Counted from the stretch's first letter, positions 9,058 to 18,792 are shown. The stretch: 64,000 nucleotides of DNA from Aeromonas fluvialis (GCF_000819885.1 NZ_CDBO01000011.1:37893-101892); one strand, 5' to 3'. Notes: generated by a model from the sequence alone, not told the origin. Made by a program: numbers and translations.

Positions 9058-10249
9058 GTTGGTCATCATGGTCGTGGAAGACCATGGATTTCAGCGCAAG
9101 GCGCTGCTGCACCAGATCCGCAGTCTGGGTTACCAGAATCTGCTGGAGGCGGCCGATGGTGCCGAGGCGCTGGCACTGAGCCAGCAACACGCCGTCGATA
9201 TCCTGTTTTGTGATTTGCGGATGCCGGGCATGGATGGCATGGCGCTCCTGCGTCGTCTGTCGCTGGGCGGTTTTCGGGGGGGGATTATCCTCTCCAGCGC
9301 CCTTGAGGACGATGTGGTGGAAGCCGTACTGCGCATGAGTGCCGCCTATGGCTTGCAGGTGTTGGGGCGCATCGAGAAGCCCTCCAGTCAGCAACAGATC
9401 AGCCAGCTGATCACTACCTGGCGGCCACAACAGGAGCGGGTTCAGGAGGAGGACGGTCACTGCCTGACTCTGGATGATCTGAGTCTGGCGCTGGAGCAGG
9501 ATCTGCTGCTGCCCTGGTATCAGCCCAAGGTGAGCTTTGCCTCCGGCGAGTGGGTCGGGATGGAGGCGCTGGCCCGCTGGCAGCACCCCAAGTTCGGCCA
9601 GATCTCTCCGGGACGCTTTATTCCGCTGGCGGAGCATAACGGTCTGATCGATCAGTTGACCGAGGTGATCATCGGCAAATCCCTCAGTGATGGTCACCTG
9701 TGGGAAGAGACCGGGCTCTCGCTCAATCTGTCGATGAACCTCTCCACCAGTTCGCTGATCGAGGGTGATCTGTGCAATACCCTGATCAACCAGTGCCAGC
9801 GCTGGAGCATCAACCCTGAGCTTATCACCCTGGAGGTGACCGAGAGCGCCTTTGTGCAGGATCTGGGCAAGTCGCTGGAGGTGCTGACCCGCCTGCGGAT
9901 GCACGGTTTTGGCCTATCCATCGACGACTTCGGCACAGGCTACTCCTCCATGCAGCAACTGGCGCTGCTGCCCTTTACCGAGTTGAAGCTGGATCGATCC
10001 TTTGTCGATCGCTGTTTTGAAGACCCCTCCCGTCTGGCGATTATCGAGTCCAGTATCGAACTGGCGCGCAAGTTGGGCCTCAAGTCGGTGGCGGAAGGGG
10101 TGGAAGATGTGCAAACCTGGCGGCTGCTGGCAGAGTTGGGCTGCGATGTTTGCCAGGGGTTCTTCTCTGCCAGACCGATGCCACGCAGTGAGTTGCAAGA
10201 GTGGCACCGTGCTTGGCAGAAAAGATTACCGACCCTTATCGCTATCTGA
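9038..10249 (+). CDS. Response regulator with EAL c-di-GMP phosphodiesterase domain (VieA-like)
   Basis: The 403-residue product has an N-terminal receiver domain with CDLRMPGMDG (Asp59) and a C-terminal EAL domain that degrades cyclic di-GMP. The catalytic set appears complete: MEALARW, MNLS, LEVTES, SIDDFGTGYSS, LKLDRSF and AEGVED. Unlike Vibrio VieA there is no C-terminal HTH, so the output is likely enzymatic only. ATG 9038 lies inside the end of the kinase gene (20-base overlap), which implies translational coupling. The in-frame TTG at 9023 is less likely. Phosphorylation by the upstream kinase is inferred from position. Confidence 0.92.
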   Translation: MKKAQHELVIMVVEDHGFQRKALLHQIRSLGYQNLLEAADGAEALALSQQHAVDILFCDLRMPGMDGMALLRRLSLGGFRGGIILSSALEDDVVEAVLRMSAAYGLQVLGRIEKPSSQQQISQLITTWRPQQERVQEEDGHCLTLDDLSLALEQDLLLPWYQPKVSFASGEWVGMEALARWQHPKFGQISPGRFIPLAEHNGLIDQLTEVIIGKSLSDGHLWEETGLSLNLSMNLSTSSLIEGDLCNTLINQCQRWSINPELITLEVTESAFVQDLGKSLEVLTRLRMHGFGLSIDDFGTGYSSMQQLALLPFTELKLDRSFVDRCFEDPSRLAIIESSIELARKLGLKSVAEGVEDVQTWRLLAELGCDVCQGFFSARPMPRSELQEWHRAWQKRLPTLIAI

Positions 10250-10576
10250 ATCTTTAGAACAAACCGCTTGCTTGGAACAGGGATGTTCAAGCGCATGGCG
10301 AGCCGGGTGCAGTCGGTTTCGGGTTTATCAACCAGCGGCTCCGCACTCTCCTCGACGTGTCGCTTGGCCTACATCAATCGGACCCGGCCTGCCTGGTCAT
10401 TACCCAGCAACAGTTATGCCGACCCTTGCCTACTCTTCCTATTCTTTCAAGCACCATCGGGTCGGGGAGCCGTGTCCTCTGCCGGCCCAGGGTGACGCCA
10501 TCAAAGTGGCACGTGCCGGCGTATTCTGCAGACAGTGTGGTACGGGTGACTCTGCAGACAGGGGTACTCCGCTTTT
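10250..10576. other. 327-base gap with no recognised gene
   Basis: All three plus-strand frames have partial open stretches, but none resembles a known protein and none has a good ribosome-binding site. An 11-base direct repeat, TCTGCAGACAG, occurs at 10525-10535 and 10551-10561. The stretch may be a decayed third gene of the upstream signalling operon, but nothing proves this. Confidence 0.3.
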
Positions 10577-11077
10577 TTAGTCGAGCCGTCTGAAGGCCTG
10601 GTTGTCGAAGCTGCTGGCGGTCTCCTGATTGAGCAGGCTCACCAGTAAAATGGCCCGTTTCTCCCCATCCGGTTCTATATAGATGGCTTCAAAGCCGGCG
10701 AGCGGCCCCTCTTCAATCAGTACCTTATCTCCCGCGGTGGGCAGGCTGGTGTAGCGGGATCTCGCCTCGTCGCTGTCATCGCGGCTCATTAGTTGATAGA
10801 CCAGCTTGTTGCTGATGGGGGTCCATTCGCTACCAAAGTGGATGATCCGGCTGATGCCGCGGGTCGATTTCAGGGTGACCGGGGTGACCTCTTCCAGATC
10901 CACGTAGATGAACAGGTAGTTGGGAAACATGGGCTCCCTGACCGGGACTCGTTTGCCCCGCCGCAGTTTTTCAACTTCCACCATGGGGTAGTAGGATTCG
11001 ACCCCCTGGGCATCGAGGTGGGCGCGGGCGCGGGCCTCTTCTTTTGGCTTGCAGTAGGCCAGATACCATTTTTTCAT
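10577..11077 (-). CDS. rfaH: Transcription antiterminator RfaH
   Basis: RfaH is an operon-specific NusG paralogue that binds ops elements in paused RNA polymerase and promotes elongation of long LPS, capsule and related operons. The 166-residue product is full length. It begins KKWYLAYCKPKEEARA, has the NGN-domain segment MFPNYLFIYVD (about 50-60) and a C-terminal KOW-type domain. No target operon with an ops site is recognised in the window. It lies downstream of metQ on the same strand, separated by a terminator, so it is likely a separate transcription unit. Confidence 0.95.
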   Translation of the reverse strand: MKKWYLAYCKPKEEARARAHLDAQGVESYYPMVEVEKLRRGKRVPVREPMFPNYLFIYVDLEEVTPVTLKSTRGISRIIHFGSEWTPISNKLVYQLMSRDDSDEARSRYTSLPTAGDKVLIEEGPLAGFEAIYIEPDGEKRAILLVSLLNQETASSFDNQAFRRLD

Positions 11078-11128
11078 GTGCTGAATATGTTCGTGTTGCC
11101 GTGCTCGTCGATATCATAGCGGCGCCAA

Positions 11129-11160
11129 TAAAAAAGGCCACGCATTGCATGGCCTTTTTT
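11129..11160 (-). terminator. Terminator downstream of metQ
   Basis: AAAAAGGCCA and TGGCCTTTTT flank a short loop. On the minus strand the hairpin ends in a T run just after the metQ stop codon, isolating metQ from rfaH. Confidence 0.8.
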
Positions 11161-11173
11161 GCCGAGTGAGTGA

Positions 11174-11974
11174 TTACCAACCTTTCACCAGACCGCCCTT
11201 GAACAGTTCCAGCCCTTTCTTGTAGACATCGTCGGTCTGGAAGGCCTGCACGAACTGTTTGACCTTCTCGTCATCCTTGTTGTTGTCGCGGGCGACGATC
11301 AGGTTGACGTAGGGGGACTCTTTGTCTTCAACAAACAGGCCGTTTTCGCTCGGGGTCAGACCAATCTGGCCAGCGAAGGTGTTGTTGATGATGGCCAGAT
11401 CCACATCTTCCAGTGAGCGGGGCAGCTGGGCTGCTTCCAGCTCGACAATCTTGAAGTCGCGCGGGTTGCTGGTGATATCCAGCACGGTGGCTTCTAGACC
11501 GGCGCCATCCTTCAGGGTGAGCAGACCCTGTTTGGCCAGCAGCATCAGGGAGCGACCCAGGTTGGTCGGATCGTTCGGTACCGCGATCTGGGCGCCATCC
11601 TTCAGCTCGGAGAGGGCCTTGATCTTCTTGGAGTAACCGGCGATCGGGTAGACGAAGGTGTTGCCAACCGGCACCAGCTTGAAGCCGCGATCACGCACCT
11701 GCGCATCCAGATAGGGCTTGTGCTGGAAGGCGTTGACGTCGATGCTGCCATCGTTCAGCGCCACGTTCGGGGTGACGTAGTCGGAGAAGTTGACCACCTC
11801 GACGGTCAAACCGTATTTCTCTTTGGCGACCTTGGCCGCCACTTCAACCAGCTCGGTCTCCGGGCCGGCGATGGCGCCTACTTTCAGAACCTTGCTCTCT
11901 TCTTTTTGACCGCAACCGGCCAGAACCAGACCAGCCAGCAGGGCTGCTGCCACGGATTTGATGCCAAATTTCAT
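11174..11974 (-). CDS. metQ: Methionine ABC transporter substrate-binding lipoprotein MetQ
   Basis: MetQ captures D/L-methionine in the periplasm for the MetNI importer. The 266-residue product has a lipoprotein signal peptide with the lipobox LVLAGC (Cys21), followed by the NlpA family fold (KVGAIAGPETELVEVA, NDGSIDVNAFQHKPYL). The start at 11974 was chosen over a longer frame because AGGAGG lies 5-10 bases upstream and the signal peptide begins there. It is the last gene of metN-metI-metQ, 25 bases after metI. Confidence 0.95.
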   Translation of the reverse strand: MKFGIKSVAAALLAGLVLAGCGQKEESKVLKVGAIAGPETELVEVAAKVAKEKYGLTVEVVNFSDYVTPNVALNDGSIDVNAFQHKPYLDAQVRDRGFKLVPVGNTFVYPIAGYSKKIKALSELKDGAQIAVPNDPTNLGRSLMLLAKQGLLTLKDGAGLEATVLDITSNPRDFKIVELEAAQLPRSLEDVDLAIINNTFAGQIGLTPSENGLFVEDKESPYVNLIVARDNNKDDEKVKQFVQAFQTDDVYKKGLELFKGGLVKGW

Positions 11975-11999
11975 AAAACCTCCTGTCAGAAATCGACGA

Positions 12000-12653
12000 T
12001 TAACGATGATCACATTTGTTGACCAGGCGCTCACCCGCGCTCTGGATAAGTTGAACCAGTACTACCAGGATAACCACGGTCACCAGCATGACGGTTGGGT
12101 CAAAGCGCTGATAACCATAACGAATACCCACATCGCCCAGACCGCCGCCACCGATGGCCCCGGCCATGGCCGAGTAGTTCACCAGCGTGACGAGGGTAAT
12201 GGTGACGCTGTTGAGGATGCCGGGCAGGGCCTCAGGCAGCAGCACCTTGGTGATGATTTGCAGCGGCTTGGCGCCCATCGCCTTGGCCGCTTCCAGCAGG
12301 CCATCCGGCACCTCCATCAGGGCCCCTTCCACCAGACGGGCGATGAAGGGGATGCAGCCGACCGTCAGCGGCACGATGGCAGCGATGGTGCCGATACTGG
12401 TGCCGACAATCAGCCGGGTCAGCGGAATGATGGCGACCAGCAGGATGATAAAGGGTACCGAACGCCCCACGTTGACCACCATGCCCAGAGTACGGTTGAG
12501 CAAGGGGTTGGCCAGGATCTGGCCAGCCTTGGTCACATGGAGCGCCACGCCGAGCGGCAAGCCGAGCAGGCAGCCGAACAGAGCGGAGGCAAACACCATG
12601 ATCAGGGTGTCGCCCAGGGCCGTGATGAGCAGATTAATCATGGCTTCGGACAT
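12000..12653 (-). CDS. metI: Methionine ABC transporter permease MetI
   Basis: This is the inner-membrane channel subunit of the methionine importer. It has 217 residues and about five membrane segments. The EAA-type coupling loop is visible as [20 protein letters not shown] (about 130-150), which docks onto MetN. The gene start overlaps the end of metN by 20 bases, and metQ follows, so the three form one operon. Confidence 0.95.
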   Translation of the reverse strand: MSEAMINLLITALGDTLIMVFASALFGCLLGLPLGVALHVTKAGQILANPLLNRTLGMVVNVGRSVPFIILLVAIIPLTRLIVGTSIGTIAAIVPLTVGCIPFIARLVEGALMEVPDGLLEAAKAMGAKPLQIITKVLLPEALPGILNSVTITLVTLVNYSAMAGAIGGGGLGDVGIRYGYQRFDPTVMLVTVVILVVLVQLIQSAGERLVNKCDHR

Positions 12654-13677
12654 AACCCATTACCTCCAGCTGAATGTGGTTGTCGATGAGGAACTGCTGG
12701 GTCGCCTCGCACTGGGCGTCATCCCCGAACAGCTCGGCCAGCAGAAACCCGAATTTGACACCACCGGCGTACTCGATGTCTGCGCTCAGAATGCTGATGT
12801 CGATATTGAAACGGCGGCTCGCCTCGGAAATCAGCGGTGTATCGACCGTGCTGCCAGTAAAGCCGAGCTTCACCAGCGGGTAGCTGCCTGGCACCCGCTC
12901 GCTGCTCATCCGATCCTGATACTCCTGGGGCACTTCCAGATGGATGGTTGAGTGGATGAAATCCCGCGCCAGCTGGGTCTTGGCATTGCTGAAGAACCAG
13001 GCCACTTCGCCCTGTTCGATCAGGCGGCCGTCGCTGATGATGGCCACTTCGTCACAGATCCCTTTCACCACGTCCATCTCATGGGTGATGAGCAAAATGG
13101 TGAGCCCCAGCTTGACGTTGATCTCTTTGAGCAGGGTCAGGATCGAGCGGGTGGTCTGCGGGTCGAGGGCCGAGGTGGCCTCGTCACAGAGCAGTACCTT
13201 GGGAGCCGGTGCCAGCGCCCGGGCGATGGCGACCCGCTGTTTCTGTCCGCCGGAGAGTTCGGACGGATAGGCATGGGCGCGGGCTTCCAGCCCGACCAGC
13301 GCCAGCAGCTCGGCAACCCGTTGCTGGATCTTCTCTTTGCTCCAGCCTGCCAGCTCCAGCGGAAAGGCGATGTTGGCAAACACGGTGCGGGAGGCGAGCA
13401 GGTTGAAGTGCTGGAAAATCATCCCGATCTGGCGGCGAGCCTGGGTCAGATCCCGCTCACTCAGGGCGACCAGATCCTGGCCGTCGACAATCACCTCGCC
13501 CTCTGTCGGGCGCTCCAGCAGGTTGACACAACGAATGAGGGTACTCTTGCCGGCACCGGAGGCACCGATCACCCCGAATATTTTGCCTTGGGGTACATGC
13601 AGACTCACATCACGCAGGGCGTGCACGGCGTCACTGCCTGTACCGTAGACTTTGTTGAGACCTTTCAACTTAATCAT
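12634..13677 (-). CDS. metN: Methionine ABC transporter ATP-binding protein MetN
   Basis: MetN powers methionine uptake. The 347-residue product shows Walker [10 protein letters not shown] (about 38-46), the signature [15 protein letters not shown], Walker [14 protein letters not shown] and the H-loop [11 protein letters not shown]-terminal NIL domain (about 265-340) binds methionine and inhibits transport when the cytoplasmic pool is high. The start is ATG 13677 ([12 protein letters not shown]); a longer frame to 13746 lacks family similarity. A promoter and a MetJ box lie upstream. Confidence 0.96.
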   Translation of the reverse strand: MIKLKGLNKVYGTGSDAVHALRDVSLHVPQGKIFGVIGASGAGKSTLIRCVNLLERPTEGEVIVDGQDLVALSERDLTQARRQIGMIFQHFNLLASRTVFANIAFPLELAGWSKEKIQQRVAELLALVGLEARAHAYPSELSGGQKQRVAIARALAPAPKVLLCDEATSALDPQTTRSILTLLKEINVKLGLTILLITHEMDVVKGICDEVAIISDGRLIEQGEVAWFFSNAKTQLARDFIHSTIHLEVPQEYQDRMSSERVPGSYPLVKLGFTGSTVDTPLISEASRRFNIDISILSADIEYAGGVKFGFLLAELFGDDAQCEATQQFLIDNHIQLEVMGYVRSHD

Positions 13678-13773
13678 GGATTCTTCCGTGCTAACAGCCT
13701 TAAAGCACAGGGCGCTACAGGCAGGTGAATTGGGCAGAGGTTCCACTGGGTTACTCTGCCATCATGGAGGATG

Positions 13774-13802
13774 ATGCTAAGATGTCCGGATGGCCGTGTC
13801 AA
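13774..13802 (-). promoter_or_regulatory. Sigma-70 promoter of metNIQ
   Basis: On the minus strand a perfect -35 TTGACA (13797-13802) is separated by 17 bases from TAGCAT (13774-13779). This would give a leader of roughly 90 bases before metN. Confidence 0.6.
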
Positions 13803-13811
13803 TGTGTGTTT

Positions 13812-13827
13812 CTACGTCTAGACGTCT
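13812..13827 (-). promoter_or_regulatory. MetJ operator (tandem met boxes)
   Basis: A perfect met box AGACGTCT lies at 13820-13827 and abuts a 6/8 copy at 13812-13819. MetJ binds tandem 8-base boxes with S-adenosylmethionine. The site lies just upstream of the metN -35 element, as expected for repression of methionine uptake. Confidence 0.8.
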
Positions 13828-13835
13828 AAAAACTG

Positions 13836-14181
13836 ATGGGGATTTCTGTCTGGCGGATAATAAACCGAAGGAAAAGGTTGCGCTTCCAGATCCTGTTTCG
13901 TCAGTGTGGTATATGGCCGAATTAAAGATGGTTTATATCGGGTAAACACTGGAGTTATGAGTGTGTTGGCCCGTTCCTGCTCATATCAGGTGTCGAGCCT
14001 GATGCCTCTCCATCGTTGCACAAATAGCTGCACAAATCGTTCCCTATTCGCGACCGGATCACCTGTCCGCGACTTTGTCGGCGCCAACCTTGATGCAGCG
14101 CAAGGGGGCGACGGATAGGGATTGGGTCGGGTGCGTCGCTTTTTTATACTGATGATATCGACAATCATGGAGGGCTGTGCG
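13836..14181. other. Intergenic region upstream of a helical hypothetical protein
   Basis: No convincing gene is seen. A TATACT at 14145-14150 could be the -10 element of the gene at 14182. A weak FNR-like sequence (TTGAT-N4-CGCAA, 14090-14103) has only a half match and is not claimed as a site. Confidence 0.3.
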
Positions 14182-14637
14182 ATGAGATTCCAACAGATTA
14201 AAGAGTTGCTGCACTATCTTGAACAGGTTCATCACCAGCTCGGACTCTGTTACGGGCGCTTGACCAGTCAGGTGGACAGCGAACGCAGCCGGATGTTGCT
14301 GGTCTATCTGCAAGGGCGTGAGGATGCGGCCACAGCCCATCTGCACGAATACGCCGCTCAGCTGGGAGAGGCGGTCAGAGAGACCTGGCTGAACCAGAGT
14401 TTCAGCGAGGATATGCTGCCTGTCATTACCCGCTTCGAGATGCCAGCATCAGCCCAGACTCAGGATATCGTCACTCAGGTGTGCCGCTGGGAAGAGCAGC
14501 TGGTGGGCGAGCTGGGCCATCTGGCCCGGGAGTGCCCGACACCGGCCACCACCGCCCTGCTCGAGAATCTGGCCGGGCTGGAGCAGACTCGCCTGACCCG
14601 ACTGGTACACGGGGTGCATCGACTCGATGACATGTAA
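14182..14637 (+). CDS. Hypothetical all-helical protein
   Basis: The 151-residue product is not recognised. Its sequence is rich in Leu, Gln, Glu and Arg and looks fully helical (for example IKELLHYLEQVHHQL and RMLLVYLQGREDAATAH), which would suit a ferritin-like or rubrerythrin-like bundle. The paired Glu/His metal motifs needed for a di-iron site are not clear. ATG 14182 is preceded by GGAGGG at about 14169. It is monocistronic, with a strong terminator downstream. Confidence 0.7.
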   Translation: MRFQQIKELLHYLEQVHHQLGLCYGRLTSQVDSERSRMLLVYLQGREDAATAHLHEYAAQLGEAVRETWLNQSFSEDMLPVITRFEMPASAQTQDIVTQVCRWEEQLVGELGHLARECPTPATTALLENLAGLEQTRLTRLVHGVHRLDDM

Positions 14638-14676
14638 CGGGTAATGGCGGTCAAACAGATGAGATAGCGGCCAAAC

Positions 14677-14708
14677 AAAAGGGCCCGGCAGCTGTGCCGG
14701 GCCCTTTC
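14677..14708 (+). terminator. Bidirectional terminator
   Basis: GGGCCCGGCA (14681-14690) pairs with TGCCGGGCCC (14695-14704), flanked by AAAA and TTT, between two convergent genes. Confidence 0.85.
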
Positions 14709-14731
14709 ATTTGATTTGCGGTGAGCGTTGT

Positions 14732-15472
14732 TCAGCCCTGCTGCTTGGCCGCGAAGAGAGCGGCTCCGATAATGCCTGCCTGGTTGAGGCTGGCCGCAGG
14801 GATGAGCGGTGCCCGGGTCTCGATGCGATCGACAAACTTCTCCAGTTTGGCCGCGCAGCCCCCCCCTAGAATGAAGAGGTCGGGGGAGAACAAAAATTCG
14901 AGGCGCGCCAGATACTTGTTGAAGCGCTTGCCCCAGCGGCCCCAGGAGAGATCTTCCCGCTTGCGCACCGCGTCGGAGCAGTAGTGCTCCGCCACCATCC
15001 CTTCCAGCATCAGGTGACCCAGCTCGGTGTTGGGTAGCAGGTGGCCGTTGACGAACACGGCTGTGCCAATACCGGTGCCAACGGTGATGAGGATAATCAC
15101 TCCCTTGCGATCCTTGCCTGCGCCAAATGTCATCTCGGCCAAGCCAGCAGCATCGGCGTCGTTCAACACGTAGCAGGGGTGGCCGATGACATCGCTGAAC
15201 AGGTGAGCGGCGTCAGTTTCGATCCAGCTCTTGTCGATGTTGGAGGCATTTTTAGCGACCCCGTGGTGGATGGTAGCAGGAAAGCCACAACCCACCGGTC
15301 CTTTCCAGTTGAAATGCTCAACCATTCTTTTGAGGGTATTGGCAATGGCGGCCGGTGTAGCCGGCTGCGGTGTGGCCATGCGATGGCGCTCGCCAATCAA
15401 TTCGCCGGTTTCGGTGTCGACCAGACAACCCTTGATCCCCGAGCCGCCAATATCCACTCCCAACATTTGCAT
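14732..15472 (-). CDS. ppgK: Polyphosphate glucokinase (ROK family)
   Basis: The enzyme phosphorylates glucose using inorganic polyphosphate (and often ATP). The 246-residue product matches the PPGK type of the ROK family: [11 protein letters not shown] phosphate loop at the N terminus, TPQPATP (about 34-40), a KSWI segment, [11 protein letters not shown] with the catalytic Asp (about 110), then FGAGK and [12 protein letters not shown]. This set is best known from actinobacterial enzymes. The start at 15472 is preceded by AAGGA with 8-base spacing; ATG 15466 is an alternative. It is a lone gene, convergent with the helical hypothetical gene. Confidence 0.85.
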   Translation of the reverse strand: MQMLGVDIGGSGIKGCLVDTETGELIGERHRMATPQPATPAAIANTLKRMVEHFNWKGPVGCGFPATIHHGVAKNASNIDKSWIETDAAHLFSDVIGHPCYVLNDADAAGLAEMTFGAGKDRKGVIILITVGTGIGTAVFVNGHLLPNTELGHLMLEGMVAEHYCSDAVRKREDLSWGRWGKRFNKYLARLEFLFSPDLFILGGGCAAKLEKFVDRIETRAPLIPAASLNQAGIIGAALFAAKQQG

Positions 15473-15581
15473 CTGTCATGTCCTTTTAGTGTACCGACCA
15501 TGTTGTATTGATCGCAGTGTGGATCACTGCGGGTCGGCAGAGCATGAAAAAAGTGCTGCATTCCGGCAAGGGGCAGATTAC

Positions 15582-16736
15582 CTATGCGTGATCCGGCAGA
15601 CCTTTTTCGATGCAGCGGATCAGCAAACGGGTCTTCTTGTTCTCTTCATCTTTACACCGGGCAAGGGTGGCCAGCGCCCATTCGATATGGCCGGCCACCA
15701 TGGGTTCGGCCGTGGTCAGCCCCCGTTTCAGGGCGGTGATCACCTCGGGGGTCGCCGGGCCATTGCCAAGGGCCACTGCCAGATTGCGGCGCCAGCGTTG
15801 ATAGCCGATGCGGCGAATGGGGCTGCCCTCCGTGTGCTTGAGAAAGTCGCTCTCGCTCCAGCCCCACAAGGTCAAGAGGGGCGGGCGGTGCAGATTGGGG
15901 CGCGGGCTGAAGTCGGGCTCAGGACTGGCGTTGGCGTAGCGGTTCCAGGGGCAGATAAGCTGGCAGTCGTCGCAGCCGTAGATGCGGTTGCCCATCAAGG
16001 GCCTGAACTCTTCCGGAATAGGGCCGTCGTTTTCGATGGTGAGATAGGAGATGCAGCGGCGGCCATCCACCACATAGGGGGCGACAATGGCACCGGTCGG
16101 GCAGATGTTGATGCAGGCGACGCACTTGCCGCACTGCTCCTTCTTCACTGGCTGGTCGAGTGGCAGCGGCAGGTTGAGCAACAGTTCCCCCAGAAAGAAG
16201 AAGGAGCCGGCCGATTCGTTGAGCAGCAGTGAGTGTTTGCCAACCCAGCCGAGGCCGGCCTTGGCCGCCAGTGGCCGTTCAAGGATGGGGGCGGAGTCGA
16301 CGAAGGGGCGCCACTCACCCAAGGTCTCCTCAGTGCCTTGAAACAGCTCGGCGCAGCGCGCTTCGATGCGATCACCCAGCTGTTTGAGCCGGTTGCGCAG
16401 CACCTTGTGGTAGTCGCGACCGAGCGCATAGCGGCTGATATAGCCAAGGGTCGGATCGCGCAGGGTAGCGGCGAAGCCAGCTTCGAACGGCAGGTAGTTC
16501 ATCCGCACCGACAACACCCGCACCGTGCCCGGAAGCAGCTCGTGGGCGCGCGCCCGCATCATGCCGTGGCGCGCCATGTAATCCATGCTGCCGTGATAGC
16601 CCGCATCCAGCCAGGCCTGCAATCTCGGCTCTTCGATACGCAGATCGGTGTCGGTAATGCCCGCCTGGTCAAATCCTAGCTCCCGTGCCCAGAGCTTGAT
16701 ATCGTGGGCCAGCTGGTGGAAGTCAGGTGCGCTCAT
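15582..16736 (-). CDS. queG: Epoxyqueuosine reductase QueG
   Basis: QueG carries out the last step of queuosine synthesis, reducing epoxyqueuosine in tRNA with cobalamin and two [4Fe-4S] clusters. The 384-residue product has the N-terminal cobalamin-binding region ([12 protein letters not shown]) and the ferredoxin-like cysteines [16 protein letters not shown] and [11 protein letters not shown], followed by a HEAT-like C-terminal part. It is transcribed divergently from the nnr gene, the arrangement seen in E. coli (yjeS/yjeF). Confidence 0.96.
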   Translation of the reverse strand: MSAPDFHQLAHDIKLWARELGFDQAGITDTDLRIEEPRLQAWLDAGYHGSMDYMARHGMMRARAHELLPGTVRVLSVRMNYLPFEAGFAATLRDPTLGYISRYALGRDYHKVLRNRLKQLGDRIEARCAELFQGTEETLGEWRPFVDSAPILERPLAAKAGLGWVGKHSLLLNESAGSFFFLGELLLNLPLPLDQPVKKEQCGKCVACINICPTGAIVAPYVVDGRRCISYLTIENDGPIPEEFRPLMGNRIYGCDDCQLICPWNRYANASPEPDFSPRPNLHRPPLLTLWGWSESDFLKHTEGSPIRRIGYQRWRRNLAVALGNGPATPEVITALKRGLTTAEPMVAGHIEWALATLARCKDEENKKTRLLIRCIEKGLPDHA

Positions 16737-16796
16737 GCGGCTTGGCCTGGCCGGTGTTTGCTGGCGTGGGTCGATTGATAAGAGGCGGGAGCCGTC

Positions 16797-18308
16797 ATGG
16801 TAGAGATCATCAGGGGCGCGTTGGGCACAAAAGAGGGGGGCAGTTTACCACAGGGGTTGTGGCAGACTGAACAGATCCGCGCATTGGAGCGCAACTGGGC
16901 TGCGCGTGAGGGACAACCTCTCTATGCCCTGATGGAGCGAGCTGGTGCTGCGCTGCGCACCTATGCCACCCTGCATTGGCCCGAGAGCCGCTGCTGGTGG
17001 ATTTTCGTCGGCCCCGGCAATAACGGCGGTGATGGCTATGTGCTGGCCCGCCTGGCTCGCCAGATCGGTATCGAGGTGGTGGTGATTGCCGCCAGAGCAC
17101 CCGATCAGCTGAAGGGGGATGCCAGACGGGCCGCCGATGAGTGGCTGGCGGCCAGTGGCCGGGTCTGGCTGGCCGAGCAATTTGATGGGGCCCTGCATCT
17201 CGCCCCGGATCTGGTGGTCGATGCCCTGCTTGGCACCGGTGTCAACACGCCCCTCTCGCCACTACTGACAAAGATCGTCGCAACAATCAATGGCTTGGCT
17301 GTGCCCGTGCTGGCGGTGGATCTCCCCTCCGGCCTCAACGGCGATACCGGCCGCGCCATGGGGGCCGTGGTGCAGGCCACTCGCACCCTCACCTTTATCG
17401 GTATCAAGCAGGGGCTGCTCACCGGCGACGGGGTGGATTGCGTCGGCCTGCTCGACTGTGATCCCCTTGGGGTGACGCCGGATGGCACTATGTTGCCCGC
17501 CGCCTGGCGCATCGATTATCCGCTGCTAAGCGAACAGCTGACCCCGCGCCAGCGCGCTGCCCACAAGGGCTCTTATGGCAAGGTGCTGCTGGTGGGGGGC
17601 AATCGCGGCATGCAGGGAGCTATCGTGCTGGCTGCTCGCGCCTGCCTGCGGGCAGGCGCGGGGCTGGTACGGGTGTGTCAGCATCCGGAACATCCGCCGG
17701 TCAGCCTCTATCAATCCGAGCTGATGAGCCTTATCACCGCTGATGACGAGGAGTGGTCGTCGGTGCGGGTCATCGGCCCCGGCCTCGGTCAGGAAGAGTG
17801 GGGAAGGGAGCAAATCGTCCGTTATCTCACCGATCGGCTGCCACTGGTTTTGGACGCCGATGGATTGAATTGGCTGGCGCAATCTCCCCGCCATCAGGAT
17901 AATTGGGTGCTCACGCCCCATCCCGGCGAAGCGGCGCGACTGCTGGGATGCACCCTTGCTGACATTGAAACCGACCGGTTTGCCGCCGTGCAGGCGCTGC
18001 AGCGGCGCTATGGCGGTGTGGTGTTGTTAAAAGGGGCGGGAACACTTATTTATGATGGCGAGCGGGTCGCTCTCTGTTGTGAAGGCAATCCCGGCATGGC
18101 AAGTGGCGGCATGGGCGATCTGTTATCTGGTATAATCGCCGCCCTTTTGGCTCAGGGCTGGTCTGCCACCATGGCGACCTGGCTAGGCGCCGTGATCCAC
18201 GGCGAGGCTGCCGATATGGCGGCTAGTGACGGCGAGCGGGGCATGCTGGCATCAGACCTGCTGCCGCTGATCCGCTGGCTGGTTAATCCCAATACCATAA
18301 CAACTTAA
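16797..18308 (+). CDS. nnr: Bifunctional NAD(P)H-hydrate epimerase / ADP-dependent dehydratase
   Basis: The enzyme repairs hydrated NADH and NADPH. The N-terminal epimerase domain (about 20-215) shows [15 protein letters not shown] and [11 protein letters not shown]. The C-terminal ribokinase-like dehydratase domain (about 235-500) shows [36 protein letters not shown] and the nucleotide motif [13 protein letters not shown]. At 503 residues it matches E. coli YjeF (NnrDE). It is the first gene of the long cluster to yjeT, with tsaE only 10 bases downstream. Confidence 0.96.
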   Translation: MVEIIRGALGTKEGGSLPQGLWQTEQIRALERNWAAREGQPLYALMERAGAALRTYATLHWPESRCWWIFVGPGNNGGDGYVLARLARQIGIEVVVIAARAPDQLKGDARRAADEWLAASGRVWLAEQFDGALHLAPDLVVDALLGTGVNTPLSPLLTKIVATINGLAVPVLAVDLPSGLNGDTGRAMGAVVQATRTLTFIGIKQGLLTGDGVDCVGLLDCDPLGVTPDGTMLPAAWRIDYPLLSEQLTPRQRAAHKGSYGKVLLVGGNRGMQGAIVLAARACLRAGAGLVRVCQHPEHPPVSLYQSELMSLITADDEEWSSVRVIGPGLGQEEWGREQIVRYLTDRLPLVLDADGLNWLAQSPRHQDNWVLTPHPGEAARLLGCTLADIETDRFAAVQALQRRYGGVVLLKGAGTLIYDGERVALCCEGNPGMASGGMGDLLSGIIAALLAQGWSATMATWLGAVIHGEAADMAASDGERGMLASDLLPLIRWLVNPNTITT

Positions 18309-18318
18309 CAAGAAGAAC

Positions 18319-18792
18319 ATGGCAAAACAGTTGATGATGACACTGCCGGATGAGGCAGCAACCGTGGCTCTGGGTGGCCGTCTGGCACAGGCTTGCCAAC
18401 AGGCGACCACAGTATTTCTGCACGGCTCGCTGGGCGCCGGTAAAACCACCCTGACCCGTGGCTGGGTGCAGGGGCTTGGCCATCATGGCAAGGTAAAAAG
18501 CCCGACCTATACCCTGGTCGAACCCTACGAACTCGATGGCTGGCAGGTTTACCACTTCGATCTCTATCGTCTGGCTGATCCGGAAGAGCTGGAATTCATG
18601 GGTATTCGGGACTACTTTGCCGCCAATACGCTCTGTCTGGTGGAGTGGCCCGAAAAGGGTGAAGGTTGGCTGCCGGCTCCCGATCTGGACATTACCCTGA
18701 CTTATGTAAACGAGCAGCGCGAGGCCCTGATTGAGGCGCGCACTGCGATTGGCGAAGCCATTCTGGAACGGTTGTCATCTACGTGCGCTTGA
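18319..18792 (+). CDS. tsaE: tRNA threonylcarbamoyladenosine biosynthesis ATPase TsaE
   Basis: TsaE is the ATPase partner of TsaD-TsaB for t6A37 formation in ANN-decoding tRNAs. The 157-residue product has Walker [16 protein letters not shown] (about 34-48), the switch [11 protein letters not shown] and the conserved VYHFDLYRL and CLVEWPEKG segments. Its end overlaps amiB by 10 bases. Confidence 0.96.
   Translation: MAKQLMMTLPDEAATVALGGRLAQACQQATTVFLHGSLGAGKTTLTRGWVQGLGHHGKVKSPTYTLVEPYELDGWQVYHFDLYRLADPEELEFMGIRDYFAANTLCLVEWPEKGEGWLPAPDLDITLTYVNEQREALIEARTAIGEAILERLSSTCA

Noticed and set aside
14090-14103. FNR/ANR-like box upstream of the helical hypothetical gene
   Set aside because: Only the left half TTGAT fits; the right half CGCAA matches the consensus at 3 of 5 positions and the spacing to the -10 is unusual.
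13906-14118. A 70-codon plus-strand frame upstream of the helical hypothetical gene
   Set aside because: Composition is unlike a protein, there is no good ribosome-binding site, and it ends within the probable promoter region.
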